From Aralia elata (Eukaryota > Streptophyta > Magnoliopsida > Apiales > Araliaceae), in assembly GCA_034770075.1 (NCBI GenBank), contig CM068384.1, forward strand, positions 37,297,182 through 37,361,181: a stretch of 64,000 nucleotides of DNA. Direction: 5' to 3'. Under the pieces are notes generated by a model that worked only from the letters and a program-made list of their open reading frames with translations, was not told where the DNA came from and made no database searches. Shown here piece after piece: positions 10,581 to 20,214 of the stretch. Every line of letters begins with the position of its first letter. Position 1 is the stretch's first letter. Position numbers and translations under genes: made by a program.

Positions 10581-10856
10581 TCAAGCGCCTACAGCGCTCA
10601 ACCAAGCACACATGTAGCGCCTGAGGCCTTAGGCCAAGGACCAAGTTTCTGTATACCAGCGTTCTAGGCGCCCGACAACATGCATCATCAGCGCCTGAGG
10701 CGCTAGGCAATATTATACGATTCTGCAACCAAGCGCTCTAGGCGCTCGGCATGAACAAAAACCAGCGCTTCTGGCGCTAGTCCCAACGCCTTGATTCTGT
10801 AAGCAAGCACCAGCAGCGCCCAACTCTTCACAAACCTCAGCGCCAGAGGCGCTCGA
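10581..10856 (+). repeat. Ath-1 post-pol GC-palindrome cluster
   Basis: At least eight short imperfect palindromes of the form AGCGCC-N3-GGCGCT are spread over about 275 bases, for example around 10581, 10690, 10730 and 10840. They lie downstream of an acceptor-like TTTGTTTGCAG ending at 10541. The same motif type occurs in this element's LTR near 12415. Confidence 0.75.
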
Positions 10857-10984
10857 CTGGGATCTTTGAAAAAAAAAATTGCAAAAACACTAGATCGGGC
10901 TTAATGATGGCACAACACACAAAAGCAAGAACATAATACCAAGATTTGCTTTCTCCTTCACCAAGCCAAATTGCAATTCTACTA

Positions 10985-11098
10985 CATGGGCCATTTCAGT
11001 TTCCACCAGCTCCTCCTCTTTCTATTTACCCGCCACCTGACTCGCCTTCTGATGCGGATGATGATGATGACACTGCTGATGGCAGTGATGCTGAGTAG
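10985..11098 (+). pseudogene. Ath-1 ORF3 C-terminal remnant
   Basis: From about 10990 the DNA matches the last 110 bases of Ath-4 ORF3 (proline-rich end then acidic DADDDDDTADGSDAE and TAG). Everything upstream in ORF3 is missing. The preceding 130 bases (10857-10985) do not match the Ath-4 leader and hold no recognisable gene. Confidence 0.7.
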
Positions 11099-11142
11099 TG
11101 CTTCATCAGGGGAGTTCTCTGTTTTAATATCTTATTAGTTTT

Positions 11143-11156
11143 CAATGAGGACATTG
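11143..11156 (+). promoter_or_regulatory. Ath-1 hairpin HP3
   Basis: CAATG and CATTG pair around loop AGGA, 45 bases after the ORF3 stop. A G-run (TTTAGGGGG) follows within 20 bases, as in the other Athila copies. Confidence 0.6.
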
Positions 11157-12177
11157 TCTTGTTCAGTTTAGGGGGTAGTTTTTTTATTTTCATGCATATA
11201 GATTGTTATGTTTCATTGTGTTTAGACTTGTTGCATGGTAGTTACATTGCATTTTAGGTTGTGTTATGCATTTAGTTTCATGAATTAAGCATAAATTGAT
11301 ATAGTGTCTAATGTGACCAATGATAAGACTGGTTTCATGGTTTTAACTTAAGAAGAATTGAAAACTAGTGCTTAGTGATGACTTTGATTAGGAAGTGAAG
11401 TTGAACTTGTCTGAAACTTTTGTTAGCAAGGAAAGCACTTAATCAATTGTTTTGATCAATTTAATTCAAATTGTTGCATAATTTTCTTCTGGTGGAAGAT
11501 TTGGGTTAAAACTTGATAATATCGGTGAAACGTCCATTAAATCAAAAACAGGCAAGAATCTAAGTTTGGGGGAATTTTGGGGTTAATCAAAAAAAAAATT
11601 TGAAAATTTTGAACCTTTCCCAATTAAAGAATGGATCATGTGGTGGGTTGAGATGGAGCGTAAAACGCACTCACTCATAAACACATGGAACGAGATGGAG
11701 CGTAAAACGCACTCGTTCAAAAGAAAGTGAGATGGAGCATAAAATGCACTCATTAAAGAAAAATAATTGTTTGAATTCCTAAGGAAGGGTTTAAAAAGGA
11801 TTTAAATGTGTTAAATAACCTTCGTGATACCCCTATGCTTCGTAATTGCTTGAATCAGTTGAATTGGTTGTGTTCACAGGTTGAATTGAGTTAAAATTGA
11901 AAGTTTTCCTCTAAGAAGTTAATTATGTGATTGATTTGAATTGTGATTGATTAGAATGGTTGATATTCACACACGCACAACATGGGTGATGACAGGTGTA
12001 ACTTAACTCATTGAATTAAAGTTAGAAACTTTGCATTGGTTAGATATTCTGCTTAAGTACTGTATGATATCTTTGAGGCCTGGTGTTGGATACTATGTTG
12101 GTTGATTGTTTAATTCGTAGGCATGATAGTTAATTTGCATTTGCATCATTGCATTGCTTGGGGACAAACAATTGGTT
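11157..12177 (+). other. Ath-1 3' untranslated region with repeated motif array
   Basis: No gene is visible in this 1 kb. It aligns along its length with Ath-4 54204-55235. Three copies of a motif built on GGAGCGTAAAACGCACTC occur at 11650-11672, 11692-11714 and 11729-11751, the last with two changes. A polypurine-like AAGTTTGGGGG lies at 11572-11582. Confidence 0.7.
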
Positions 12178-12190
12178 AAGTTTGGGGGTA
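12178..12190 (+). promoter_or_regulatory. Ath-1 polypurine tract
   Basis: AAGTTTGGGGGTA is followed by TT and then the LTR start TGATGAGTG. It is identical in Ath-3 and Ath-4. This is the expected primer for plus-strand DNA synthesis, although it is interrupted by T residues. Confidence 0.75.
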
Positions 12191-12192
12191 TT

Positions 12193-13528
12193 TGATGAGT
12201 GAGTTTTATACGTACGAATCAGGTCTTGTTAGACTTAATTATTGTGGTCTTTAAGTGCTTTTAGTATTGTTTTATTCGTTTTTGTGTTTGTTTATTGTAG
12301 GATTGGAGCTGGAGGGGCAAAAGGGTAAATTTGGAGCTTAAAGGACACTTGATGGCATTTTTGTAAATATGAGGACATGACCTAGTGCCAGAGGAGCTAG
12401 GATTAGTACTAAGATAGCGCCAGAGGCGCTAGGGCACGGATTTGGTTGCTGATGTGCTGCTGGATGAGGAAAAAGAAGCCAATTTGGAAGAGGATTCAGA
12501 CTATTATTGATTAGATAGATAGAAGGAAAACTTTAAGAAGGAACTTGGAGACTTTTATTATGATTATTCTACTTTTCTAGAGTTAGTTTCTAGAGTTTTA
12601 CTGTGGTTTATTATTGTTTGAGTGCTGGAATTTGATGTGGGTTTGAGCTTTACTTCGGATTTTTATTCAACAATTGGGTTTGATCAATCTATTTCTTCTT
12701 ACTTTAATTGATTGTTTATTCTCCATGTTTAGTTTTGATCCCATAATGGCTTTTGGTTCAGTCATGAACTAATCTCCATTATGGGATTCTAACGGATTTT
12801 AATATGTAGTCTAATTATAAGCTTGATTGTTAGATTGTTTTGCATATCATAAGGAATTTCTATCATGATTGTTTTGCATGTATGAATGCTTGATCACCAT
12901 TCGTTTTCAGTGCTTGTATGGAATTGAAAAATAACATATAAGTATGGATTGTAGTCATGATAGCTTGCAAATATGAGGCTTAATTGGTTAGCTTAATATT
13001 TTGTGAATCAGATAGAAATATACTGTTTCACCGTAAGAGCCAAAATAAGGGCTTGTGCTTTAAATCAATATAATTGTAATTTCACATAGAAATATAGTGA
13101 TTTTGGTTGTAGTGGTGATTACATGGTGTCTATTAGGTATAGATATTATGTAAGTAGGTCATAATACATTGACAAATGGTTATGTCTAATTTAGTGTCCT
13201 TGGCTACTTTTCTGTGATATGTGAACTTACTAGCATGATAGTGGTAGTTAGATGAACTATTAAATGAAGTTAGGATCCCATTAATTCCAAGTTTGATATA
13301 TTCCGTTAGTATTTGCATCTTTAGTTGTTAATTGATTTAGAAATAATTCTGTCAACACAGTCAAGTCATTAGTTTAGGCAAATAAATATAGTGATAGAAC
13401 TGATGCATAGTGATCTAAGTTAGCACTTTCTCTGTGGGACGATACTCTACTTCCTCTGTATTACTTGTTGACCACGTATACTTGCGTGAGTTAGAGCTCT
13501 TTTACTAAAGATTAAAAAAAAGACAACA
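12193..13528 (+). repeat. Ath-1 3' LTR (1336 bp)
   Basis: It starts TGATGAGTGAG after the polypurine tract and ends GACAACA. It aligns through its length with the Ath-4 LTRs but is clearly diverged from them, so it is the same family and probably an older or different subfamily. The palindrome TAGCGCC-AGA-GGCGCTA lies at 12415-12431. The telo-box seen in Ath-4 LTRs is degraded here. No coding sequence is present. Confidence 0.85.
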
Positions 13529-14050
13529 CCAACGAGTGCGTTTTACGTTCTATCTCGTTGCATGTATTTGTGAGTGAGTGCGTTTTACGCTCCATCTCAA
13601 CCCACCACATGTCTTTCTTTTGAGACAAAATGTTTTTTTTCCAGTTTTTTTTCTCTCAATTTTTTGCAAATTTGCAATTTTGTCTTCACATGGTCCTGAA
13701 ACAAGATAAGCAGTTAAACAGTTCTAAATCATGAAATCAGTGCACAAAGTCAACTCCACAACTAACTCAGTCAAATAAACATGTATCTCATACTCAAGTA
13801 CTCATGCAATACTAACTCAATCTAAATCAGTCAACTATGGATCCTAACTTCATTATCATCATTTATCAATTAATTCAGCATCAAACAAATTCAATCAATG
13901 GCATCAATCTTCATTCTAAAACCAAAAACCTTTGAAAACTTGACCAAACACAAAAATTTCACAAAACAACTCAGATTTTCAAATTTTCACATTGAGCAAA
14001 CCTACCTACCCTATACTAACCTAAACCTAAACCCCTCCCCACACTCAAAC
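13529..14050 (-). other. Ath-2 3' untranslated region, cut by Ath-1
   Basis: No gene is visible. Two copies of the Athila 3' motif (reverse complement of GGAGCGTAAAACGCACTC) lie at 13534-13556, with two changes, and at 13576-13598. Ath-1 is inserted within a few bases of the first. The rest is AT-rich with a T-run near 13630. Confidence 0.7.
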
Positions 14051-14072
14051 CTTACATTGTCCCCAATGTAAG
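14051..14072 (-). promoter_or_regulatory. Ath-2 hairpin HP3
   Basis: A perfect nine-pair stem has arms CTTACATTG and CAATGTAAG with loop GGGA on the minus strand. The stem core is the reverse of that in Ath-1, Ath-3 and Ath-4 (CATTG..CAATG instead of CAATG..CATTG), yet pairing and loop type are kept. Confidence 0.7.
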
Positions 14073-14154
14073 ACAATCATACATAAAACGAGATAACTAA
14101 ATAAAATGCAACTAAAACTAAGAAGGAAAGGGATAGAAAAATCAAATATGAGAT

Positions 14155-14203
14155 CTTGGGTTGCCTCCCAAGCAGCGCATTTGGTTAACGTCGTTAGCCC
14201 GAC
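14155..14203 (-). promoter_or_regulatory. Ath-2 post-pol hairpins HP1 and HP2
   Basis: On the minus strand HP1 (14203-14190) is GTCG, loop GGCTAA, CGAC. HP2 (14172-14155) is CTTGGG, loop AGGCAA, CCCAAG. HP1 begins 15 bases after the pol stop and the two are 17 bases apart with GCGCT between them, as in the other Athila copies. Stem sequences differ from theirs and loops are nearly the same. Confidence 0.7.
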
Positions 14204-14218
14204 ATCGATTCTCCTCAA

Positions 14219-14566
14219 TCATTCATAGCTCGGATCCACTAAGTCTATCATCTCCACACTTTCCATCGAAAATCCTTCACGGAAAGGTTTCAGCCTATGT
14301 CCATTGACCTTGAATACTTTCCCTGTCTTTGGATTTTGTATATCTATAGCACCATGAGAGAACACATTAGTAATAACAAAAGGACCCTCCCAACGAGAGC
14401 GCAACTTACCTGGAAATAACTTCAGCCTCGAATTGAATAGGAGAACTTGTTGTCCAACAGTGAAATCTTTACTCAAAATTTGCTTGTCATGGAAGACCTT
14501 TGTTTTATTCTTGTATAGCCTAGAACTCTCATATGCTTCATTCCTCATCTCTTCTAATTCCTGTAA
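14219..14566 (-). pseudogene. Ath-2 integrase C-terminal domain
   Basis: The open part, 14219-14548, encodes a basic segment that includes KVFHDKQILSKDFTVGQQVLL, SRLKLFPGKLRSRWEGPFVI and FKVNGHRLKPF. This is the DNA-binding C-terminal domain of Athila integrase, with the GPF/Y module (GPFVI). A stop at 14564-14566 separates it from the core in the same frame. Confidence 0.82.
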
Positions 14567-15830
14567 CTAGAACTTCCTATGCATCCCCGCTTCATCCAAA
14601 CTCATATTACATTGTTTGATCGCCCAAAAAGCTCTGTGTTCTAACTCCACGGGTAGATGACATGACTTCCCAAAAACCAATCTGTACAGAGACATATCAA
14701 TGGGGGTTTTGTATGCAGTTCTATATGCCCACAATGCATCTTCTAACCGCAGACTCCAATCTTTTCTACTTGGCTTGACGACCTTCTCCAAAACGGATTT
14801 CATTTCACGGTTGGATACTTCAGCCTGACCATTGCTTTGCGGATGATAAGATATAAAAATCTTATGCAAAACATTGTACTTCCTAAAAAGTGTTGCTAGC
14901 ATCCTGTTGCAAAAGTGAGTTCCACTATCGCTAATGATAGCTCTAGGAGTTCCAAATCTGATAAATATGTTAGTTTTGACAAAATCTGTAACAACTTTAG
15001 AATCATTAGTCCTGGTGGCTTTAGCTTCCACCCATTTAGAAACATAGTTAACAGCCAAGAGAATGTAAATATTACCATGAGAAACAGGAAAAGGTCCCAT
15101 AAAATCAATACCCCAAACATCAAAAATCTCAACAATTAAAATGGGAGTTTGTGGCATTTGATTTCTATATGATATGTTACCTGTGTGTTGATAATTCTCG
15201 CATGATTTACAAAATAGATATGAGTCTTTAAAAATTGTTGGCCAATAAAAACCACTTTCTAAAACCTTATGAGCAGTCCGTTTAGGTCCAAAATGACCTC
15301 CACAAGCATAGGAATGGCAAAAAGTTAGAATAGACAATGTTTCGGTATTAGGCACACATCTACGGATTATCTGATCAGCACAAAATTTCCACATATATGG
15401 ATCATCCCAAACATAATGTCTAGCATCATTCCTAAGCTTATCCTTCTGGTTTTTAGAAAATTCATTGGGAATAAATGCACTCGCCAAATAATTAACAATG
15501 TTAGCATACCAAGGCAATTCCTCCTGAATAGAAAAGAGACGCTCATCTGGAAAGAAATCATACAATGGTAGTGCCTCTTCATCTCTCACTAGTCGACTCA
15601 AGTGATCTGCTACCAAGTTATCCGCGCCCTTCTTATCCTTGATTTCCAAGTCAAATTCCTGCAATAGCAGAATCCATCTAATAATCCTAGGTTTAGAGTC
15701 CTTTTTGGTTAACAAATACCTGAGAGCTGCATGGTCAGAATAAACTACAACTTTAGTGCCAAGTAAATAAGATCGAAATTTATCTAAAGCAAAAATAACA
15801 GATAAGAGTTATTTTTCTGTTGTCGAGTAG
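14567..15830 (-). pseudogene. Ath-2 RNase H and integrase core
   Basis: The 14567-15715 stretch (382 residues) opens in the end of RNase H (KKGADNLVADHLSRL). It then reads the integrase zinc module (CHSYACGGHFGP, CKSCENC-type pair CKSCENY) and the core acids in WGIDFMGPF, ISDSGTHFC and NGQAEVSNRE. The first RNase H motifs lie at 15716-15830 in the same frame with a stop. The second Cys pair reads CKSCENYQ rather than Cx2C plus Q, which is close to normal. The frame differs from RT upstream, with a change near 15830. Confidence 0.85.
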
Positions 15831-17141
15831 TTAATCTGAGCTGCATTTTCTAGAGGCAAAATAGATGGCATGGATAGCTTTGTCAACTCGCTGACCCAAA
15901 ACAGCTCCGACTGCATAATTGCTTGCATCACACATTATTTCGAAGGGAAGATTCCAATTTGGCGGTTGAATCACAGGTACGAAAGTCAATAGGCTCTTCA
16001 ACATGTCAAATACCTCCTTGCACGCTTCATCGAACTGGAATTCCACATCTTTTTGTAGCAACTTACATAATGGCAGAGTTATTTTGGAGAAGTCTTTGAT
16101 AAATCTCTGATAGAATCCTGCATGTCCTAGAAAAGAGCGAATCTCCCGCACACTGGCGGGGTAAGGCAAAGTAGACACAATATCTATCTTAGCTTTATCA
16201 ACCTCTAAACCTTTAGCTGACACAACATGACCAAGCACTATACCCTGTTCTACCATAAAGTGACACTTTTCCCAATTAAGAACAAGGTTAGTTTCCAAGC
16301 ATCTATCTAGCACACACGTTAGATTTTCCAAGCACAAATCCAAAGAATCACCATGTACTGTGAAATCATCCATAAAGACCTCGATGCAATTTTCTAAAAG
16401 ATCAGAAAAAATGCTTACCATGCATCGCTGAAAAGTACTTGGTGCATTGCAAAGTCCAAATGACATCCTCCGGTATGCAAAAGTACCAAATGGACACGTG
16501 AATGTAGTCTTTTCCTGGTCTTCGGGTGCAATCACGATCTAATTATATCCTGAAAACCCATCTAGAAAGCAATAATAAGTATGCCCCGCTAATCGTTCTA
16601 GCATTTGATCAATAAAAGGAAGAGGAAAGTGGTCTTTTCGAGTTACAACATTTAATTTTTTGTAGTCAATACACACTCTCCATCCTGTTTGTATCCGTGT
16701 GGGTACTAGCTCATTATTGTCATTTGTGATGATAGTTATTCCAGACTTCTTCGGAACTACCTGTACCGGACTCACCCACTGACTGTCGGAGATGGGGTAG
16801 ATTATGCCTGCATCAAGCAATTTAATCACCTCTTTCTTGACTACCTCCATCATGGGTGGATTTAATCTTCGCTGTGCTTCTCTCGTGGGCTTTGCTCCAT
16901 CATCCAAAAGAATCCTATGCATGCACATCACGGGGCTTATACCTTTGATATCTGCTATCGTCCAACCAAACACTGTGACATGGTCCCTTAGGACTCTCAA
17001 CCATTTCTCTTCCTGCACTTGGGTTAGATTACTAGCAATAATCACATGTAAAGTTTCATTAGTCCCTAAATATGCATATTTCAAGTGAGAAGGTAATGGT
17101 TTTAATTCTAAGATTGGAGCTTGCTCCACAGATGGTAACAA
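15831..17141 (-). pseudogene. Ath-2 reverse transcriptase
   Basis: Two stretches, 16539-17141 and 15831-16535, lie in one frame and are separated by a TAG at 16536-16538. Together they hold ELKPLPSHLKYAYLG, WTIADIKGI, RRLNPPMMEVVKKEV, WRVCIDYKKLN, YCFLDGFSGYN, FGLCNAPSTFQRCM and the catalytic FMDD (about residue 55 of the second stretch). The RNase H domain starts at FEIMCDASNYAVGAVLGQ. RT copies element RNA into DNA. The frame is -1 relative to gag-protease. Confidence 0.87.
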
Positions 17142-18793
17142 TTTTTTTTATGAGAAATAGGCAATTGAATTGATTGAACTGCATACTTATCTGTGAATTT
17201 TGGTAAAGAGTGCAATGCAGTCACAACTTCCTTCAATTCCTGATTCTGGTTAAATTCTTCCTCTTTATCTATGTCCAAGTTGTTAGTAATGGCCATCTCC
17301 AAGCTTTTCTTGTGTTCTTGTTCAAAAGATCCCTGTACTATAGAATCAATGATGTCAATAGCAAAAACATGATTTACATCACTAGGGTACCTCATTGCAT
17401 CATATATATTGAACTGAATTTTTTCTCCATCAAATTCCATGGTCAAGGTCCCATTATGTACATCGATCATTGTCCTTGCTGTTTTCAAGAATGGCCGCCC
17501 TAACAAGATATGCGAAGGATTTGGAGATCTGTTATCTTCCATATCCACAATGTAAAAATCCGCAGGAAATATTAACTGATTCACCTGCACTAAGACATCT
17601 TCAATTACCCCTTGAGGGTAAGTGTTAGTACGATCAGCAAGTTGAATGATAACACCAGTTTGTTTCAAAGGTCCTAGATTTAAAAAAGCAAATACAGATA
17701 ATAGCATGCCATTTATTAAAGCTCCTAGATCTAGCATGGCTTTCTCAAATCTGGTATTACCTATTCTGCATGGGATTGTAAACATTTCTGGATCTTTACA
17801 TTTAGGGGGCATTTTTCTTTGAAGCACTGCTGACACATTCTCTCCTACAGTGACTTTTTCATCATCTTTCAATTTTCTTTTGTTAGTGCACAATTCTTTC
17901 AAAAACTTCGCGTACCTGGGCACTTGTTTGATGGCATCCAATAAAGGAATATTTACCTCTACCTTCCTGAAGGTTTCCAAAATTTCCTTTTCGTTTTCCT
18001 CCTTCTTTAAAGTCTTATGTGTTCTAGGTGGAAACGACAACGGTGGGGTCTTAACTGGAGTAGATGGGGTAACAATTTTCCTCGGTGTCTCAGTCTCCTC
18101 TTTAGCTTTGTCCTCTTCAATTTTCGTAACTGCTTTAGGTACTTCCAACTCTTTTCCATTCCTTAGTGTAATCGCACTAGCATTCTCCCTTGGATTGACA
18201 ACTGTTTGGGAGGGCAACTTTCCTGAACCTTGAGAATCCAACCTCCCCACTGTGGTGGCAAGTTGACTTATCTGATTTCTTAAGTCTTGAACCGAATTTT
18301 TTGTTTCCTGCTGGAACTGCTGTGTCTGATTCATGAATGCCTTGAACATGTCTTCCAAAGATGTTCCAGGATTTGCAGGAGCTGCCTGTCTAGGTTGATA
18401 TTGGGGTTGAGTTGGTTGAGAGCCTTGTGGGAACCCTTGTTGTCTAACCGGATACACGCTTTGCGCTGGTGGCCTATTTCCTCCATAACTAAGGTTAGGA
18501 TGATCCCTCCATCCTGGATTGTAAGTATTGGAGTACGAGTCATACTTCCGCTGTGGTTGCGCCTGATAATTCCCCATCGCATTAGCTTGCTGTGCGGTTT
18601 CATCCTCTTGCAATGTCGGACAAGAATCAGTACTGTGACCACCCATTAAACAAATCTCACACACTTTTGCTACTGGTGTATTTCCTGTAGCCATTTGTCT
18701 AACCAGCGCAGTTAGATCAAAAATTTGTTGTTCAAGGTTGCTCGTGGTCATCTCATTCACTCTTGCAGGTGTATGGTTATTCCTTGTCCCATA
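17108..18793 (-). pseudogene. Ath-2 Gag C-terminus and aspartic protease
   Basis: The 550-residue stretch starts with a zinc knuckle (CEICLMGGHSTDSC). A Gln/Pro-rich segment, a Glu/Lys-rich linker and the conserved QVPRYAKFLKELCTNKRKL region follow. The protease then has DLGALING at its active site, LADRTNTYPQGVIEDVLVQV and ILLGRPFLKTARTMIDV. The Asp is present, but Leu replaces the usual Ser (DLGAS). A stop at about 18791-18793 separates it from the Gag capsid in the same frame. The frame ends near 17108 just after an A8 run on the minus strand. Confidence 0.86.
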
Positions 18794-19426
18794 CTACTGA
18801 GAATTAACAGCCATATTTGCAATTAGAGCCCTCGCAGCCTCCGGTGTCTTATCTACTAGTGCTCCTCCACTTGCAGCATCGATCATACTCTGATCCATTG
18901 GTGATAATCCCTCATAAAAGTACTGAATCAGGTGTTGATCGTCTATTTGATGGGGAGGACAACTGGAACACAGTTTTTTAAATCTTTCCCAATACTCATA
19001 CGGTGTCTCTCCGCTGAACTGTCGAATGCCGTATATCTCCTTTCTGATGTTGGAAACTCTTGAAGCAGGAAAGTACTTCTCCAAGAACAGCCTTTTCATG
19101 TCATTCCATGACTGTATTGACCCTGAAAGAAGATAGTACAACCAGTCTTTCGCTAGATCTCCCAATGAGAATGGAAATGCCCTTAGCTTGATTTGATCCT
19201 CGGTTACTCCATGTGGCTTCATGGTGGAACACACCACATGAAATTCCTTCAAGTGCTTATATGAATCTTCACATGTGAGACCACGAAAAGTAGGCAAAAG
19301 ATGAATTAATCCCAATTTAAGTTCAAAAGCAGCAGTTAAAGTAGGATATTCAATGCACAAGGGTTGTTGATTAAGATTGGGAGTGGCTAATTCCTTGAGT
19401 GTTCTATTGTTATTTGGCACCGCCAT
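18794..19426 (-). CDS. Ath-2 Gag capsid part
   Basis: The 210-residue ORF begins MAVPNNNRTLKEL and holds the Athila Gag core: LLPTFRGLTCEDSYKHLKEFH, RAFPFSLGDLAKDWLYYL, WNDMKRLFLEKYFPASR, GETPYEYWERFKKLCSSCPPH and IQYFYEGLSPMDQSMIDAASGG. Gag forms the particle shell. The start codon lies 14 bases after an acceptor-like CGATTCAG. The frame ends at a stop directly followed by the zinc-knuckle part. Confidence 0.88.
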   Translation of the reverse strand: MAVPNNNRTLKELATPNLNQQPLCIEYPTLTAAFELKLGLIHLLPTFRGLTCEDSYKHLKEFHVVCSTMKPHGVTEDQIKLRAFPFSLGDLAKDWLYYLLSGSIQSWNDMKRLFLEKYFPASRVSNIRKEIYGIRQFSGETPYEYWERFKKLCSSCPPHQIDDQHLIQYFYEGLSPMDQSMIDAASGGALVDKTPEAARALIANMAVNSQ

Positions 19427-19764
19427 TTCTTCTTCCTCCTCTGAATCGGTGGATGATGTATTTGACAGTATTTCAAGTTATATCTTAATCTAGTAGATGA
19501 TCTCAATCAAATTAATTCAATTGGCCAAATCAAATCAAAAGATTAAATAACATATAATCAATTAAAACAGATTATTAGAATAAACCTCATGCAAGAAGGA
19601 ATAAATAAATAAAACCTGATTAAACCATTAATTATGAAAAATGTTCAACATCCCTTAGAACTGAAAGTAAGAGTTTAGCCTGACATACCTTCAATCTCCT
19701 CCAATTAGGGTTACAATTATAGTTGTCAAGCTCTCTCTGATAAATTAAAAACATCTATTTATAG
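19427..19764 (-). promoter_or_regulatory. Ath-2 promoter and probable leader intron
   Basis: On the minus strand CTATAAATAG (19764-19755) is a good TATA box. About 45 bases further is a telo-box-like TAACCCTAA (19713-19705), then a donor-like GAAG/GTATGT with the intron starting at 19688. An acceptor-like GATTCAG ends at 19441, and the gag ATG follows 14 bases later. This gives a putative 248-base intron in the gag leader. I find no primer-binding site or normal LTR 3' end in this stretch, unlike Ath-3 and Ath-4. That part may have been lost. Confidence 0.5.
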
Positions 19765-20214
19765 TCCTAAGATAATATACTAAGTCTCTAAGAATTAAGA
19801 ATCCAATCTGAAATAGAAATCCTCAAAAATTACAAAAAGTCAAAGCTGGTCAAACTTGGTCAACGCCGCCTTTCTCGCCGGGGCGAGGATTTTGCACTGG
19901 GTTTCTCGCCAGGGCGAGAAACTCCAGAGAAGTCTGGGCCAGGGAGAACTCTGATAAAGCTGGGGCGAAAACTGACAGAGCACTTCTCGCCGGGGTGAGA
20001 AATCTTAGTACAAAGTTCTCGCCAGGGCGAGAACCTCAAATTTTCCAACTTTTCAACTTTTTCTCGTTTTAGCTCCGATTTTCCATCTTTTTCCACTTTT
20101 GACTCTGAATTCTCCTGAGATCAATAAACAATCTAATAAGTGCATATACACTATAAAACATGCAATAAACTAAATATAAAAGAATGAACATAAATGAATA
20201 TTATGCACTTATCA
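19690..20214 (-). repeat. Ath-2 5' LTR (right end sure, inner end not found)
   Basis: The LTR starts TGATAAGTGCATAATATT at 20214 on the minus strand, like the TGATGAGTG of the other Athila LTRs. It carries a palindrome cluster at 19864-20034 and a TATA box near 19760. The inner boundary cannot be fixed because neither a CA end nor an Asp-tRNA primer site is visible. The left coordinate is therefore a minimum estimate. Confidence 0.65.
19864..20034 (-). repeat. Ath-2 LTR palindrome cluster
   Basis: Five or six short inverted repeats follow one another. The best has arms GTTCTCGCC (20015-20023) and GGCGAGAAC (20026-20034) with loop AG. Others are TTTCTCGCC/GGCGAGAAA near 19900 and the degenerate copies TCTCGCCGGGGCGAG near 19870 and TTCTCGCCGGGGTGAGAA near 19983. 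The cluster lies 180-350 bases from the LTR start, upstream of the TATA box. Confidence 0.8.

Larger units (their letters stand above)
8881..13528 (+). mobile_element. Ath-1: internally deleted Athila-type element, right part
   Basis: The order is gag C-terminus, protease, start of RT, an unexplained segment, HP1/HP2, a GC-palindrome cluster, an ORF3 remnant, HP3, a motif array, the polypurine tract and the 3' LTR. It is the same family as Ath-4, to which it aligns almost base for base where both are present. Compared with Ath-4 it lacks most of RT, RNase H, integrase and ORF3. The left end is hidden behind Tat-1, outside the window. Bases 13529-13533 (CCAAC) should be its target duplication in Ath-2. 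Confidence 0.88.
13529..20214 (-). mobile_element. Ath-2: Athila-type element without ORF3, minus strand
   Basis: Reading minus, the order is partial 5' LTR, gag, protease, RT, RNase H, integrase, HP1/HP2, HP3 and a 3' region cut by Ath-1 at 13529. The 3' LTR lies outside the window. The LTR start TGATAAGTGC abuts Sire-1 coding sequence at 20215, so Ath-2 is inserted in Sire-1; the duplication would be GAGTC at 20215-20219. Proteins are of the Athila type but diverged from Ath-1, Ath-3 and Ath-4. I count two frame changes and three in-frame stops. Confidence 0.88.

Noticed and set aside
12193..13528. Ath-1 3' LTR as a solo LTR
   Set aside because: It is preceded by a polypurine tract and element 3' sequence, so it is a 3' LTR of a longer element.
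18287..18649. Frames on both strands within Ath-2 gag
   Set aside because: They overlap the zinc-knuckle and Pro/Gln-rich gag region, which explains the openness.
20194..20214. ATG at 20194 as true start of the env-position ORF
   Set aside because: These bases belong to the Ath-2 LTR end; the native frame begins left of the insertion.
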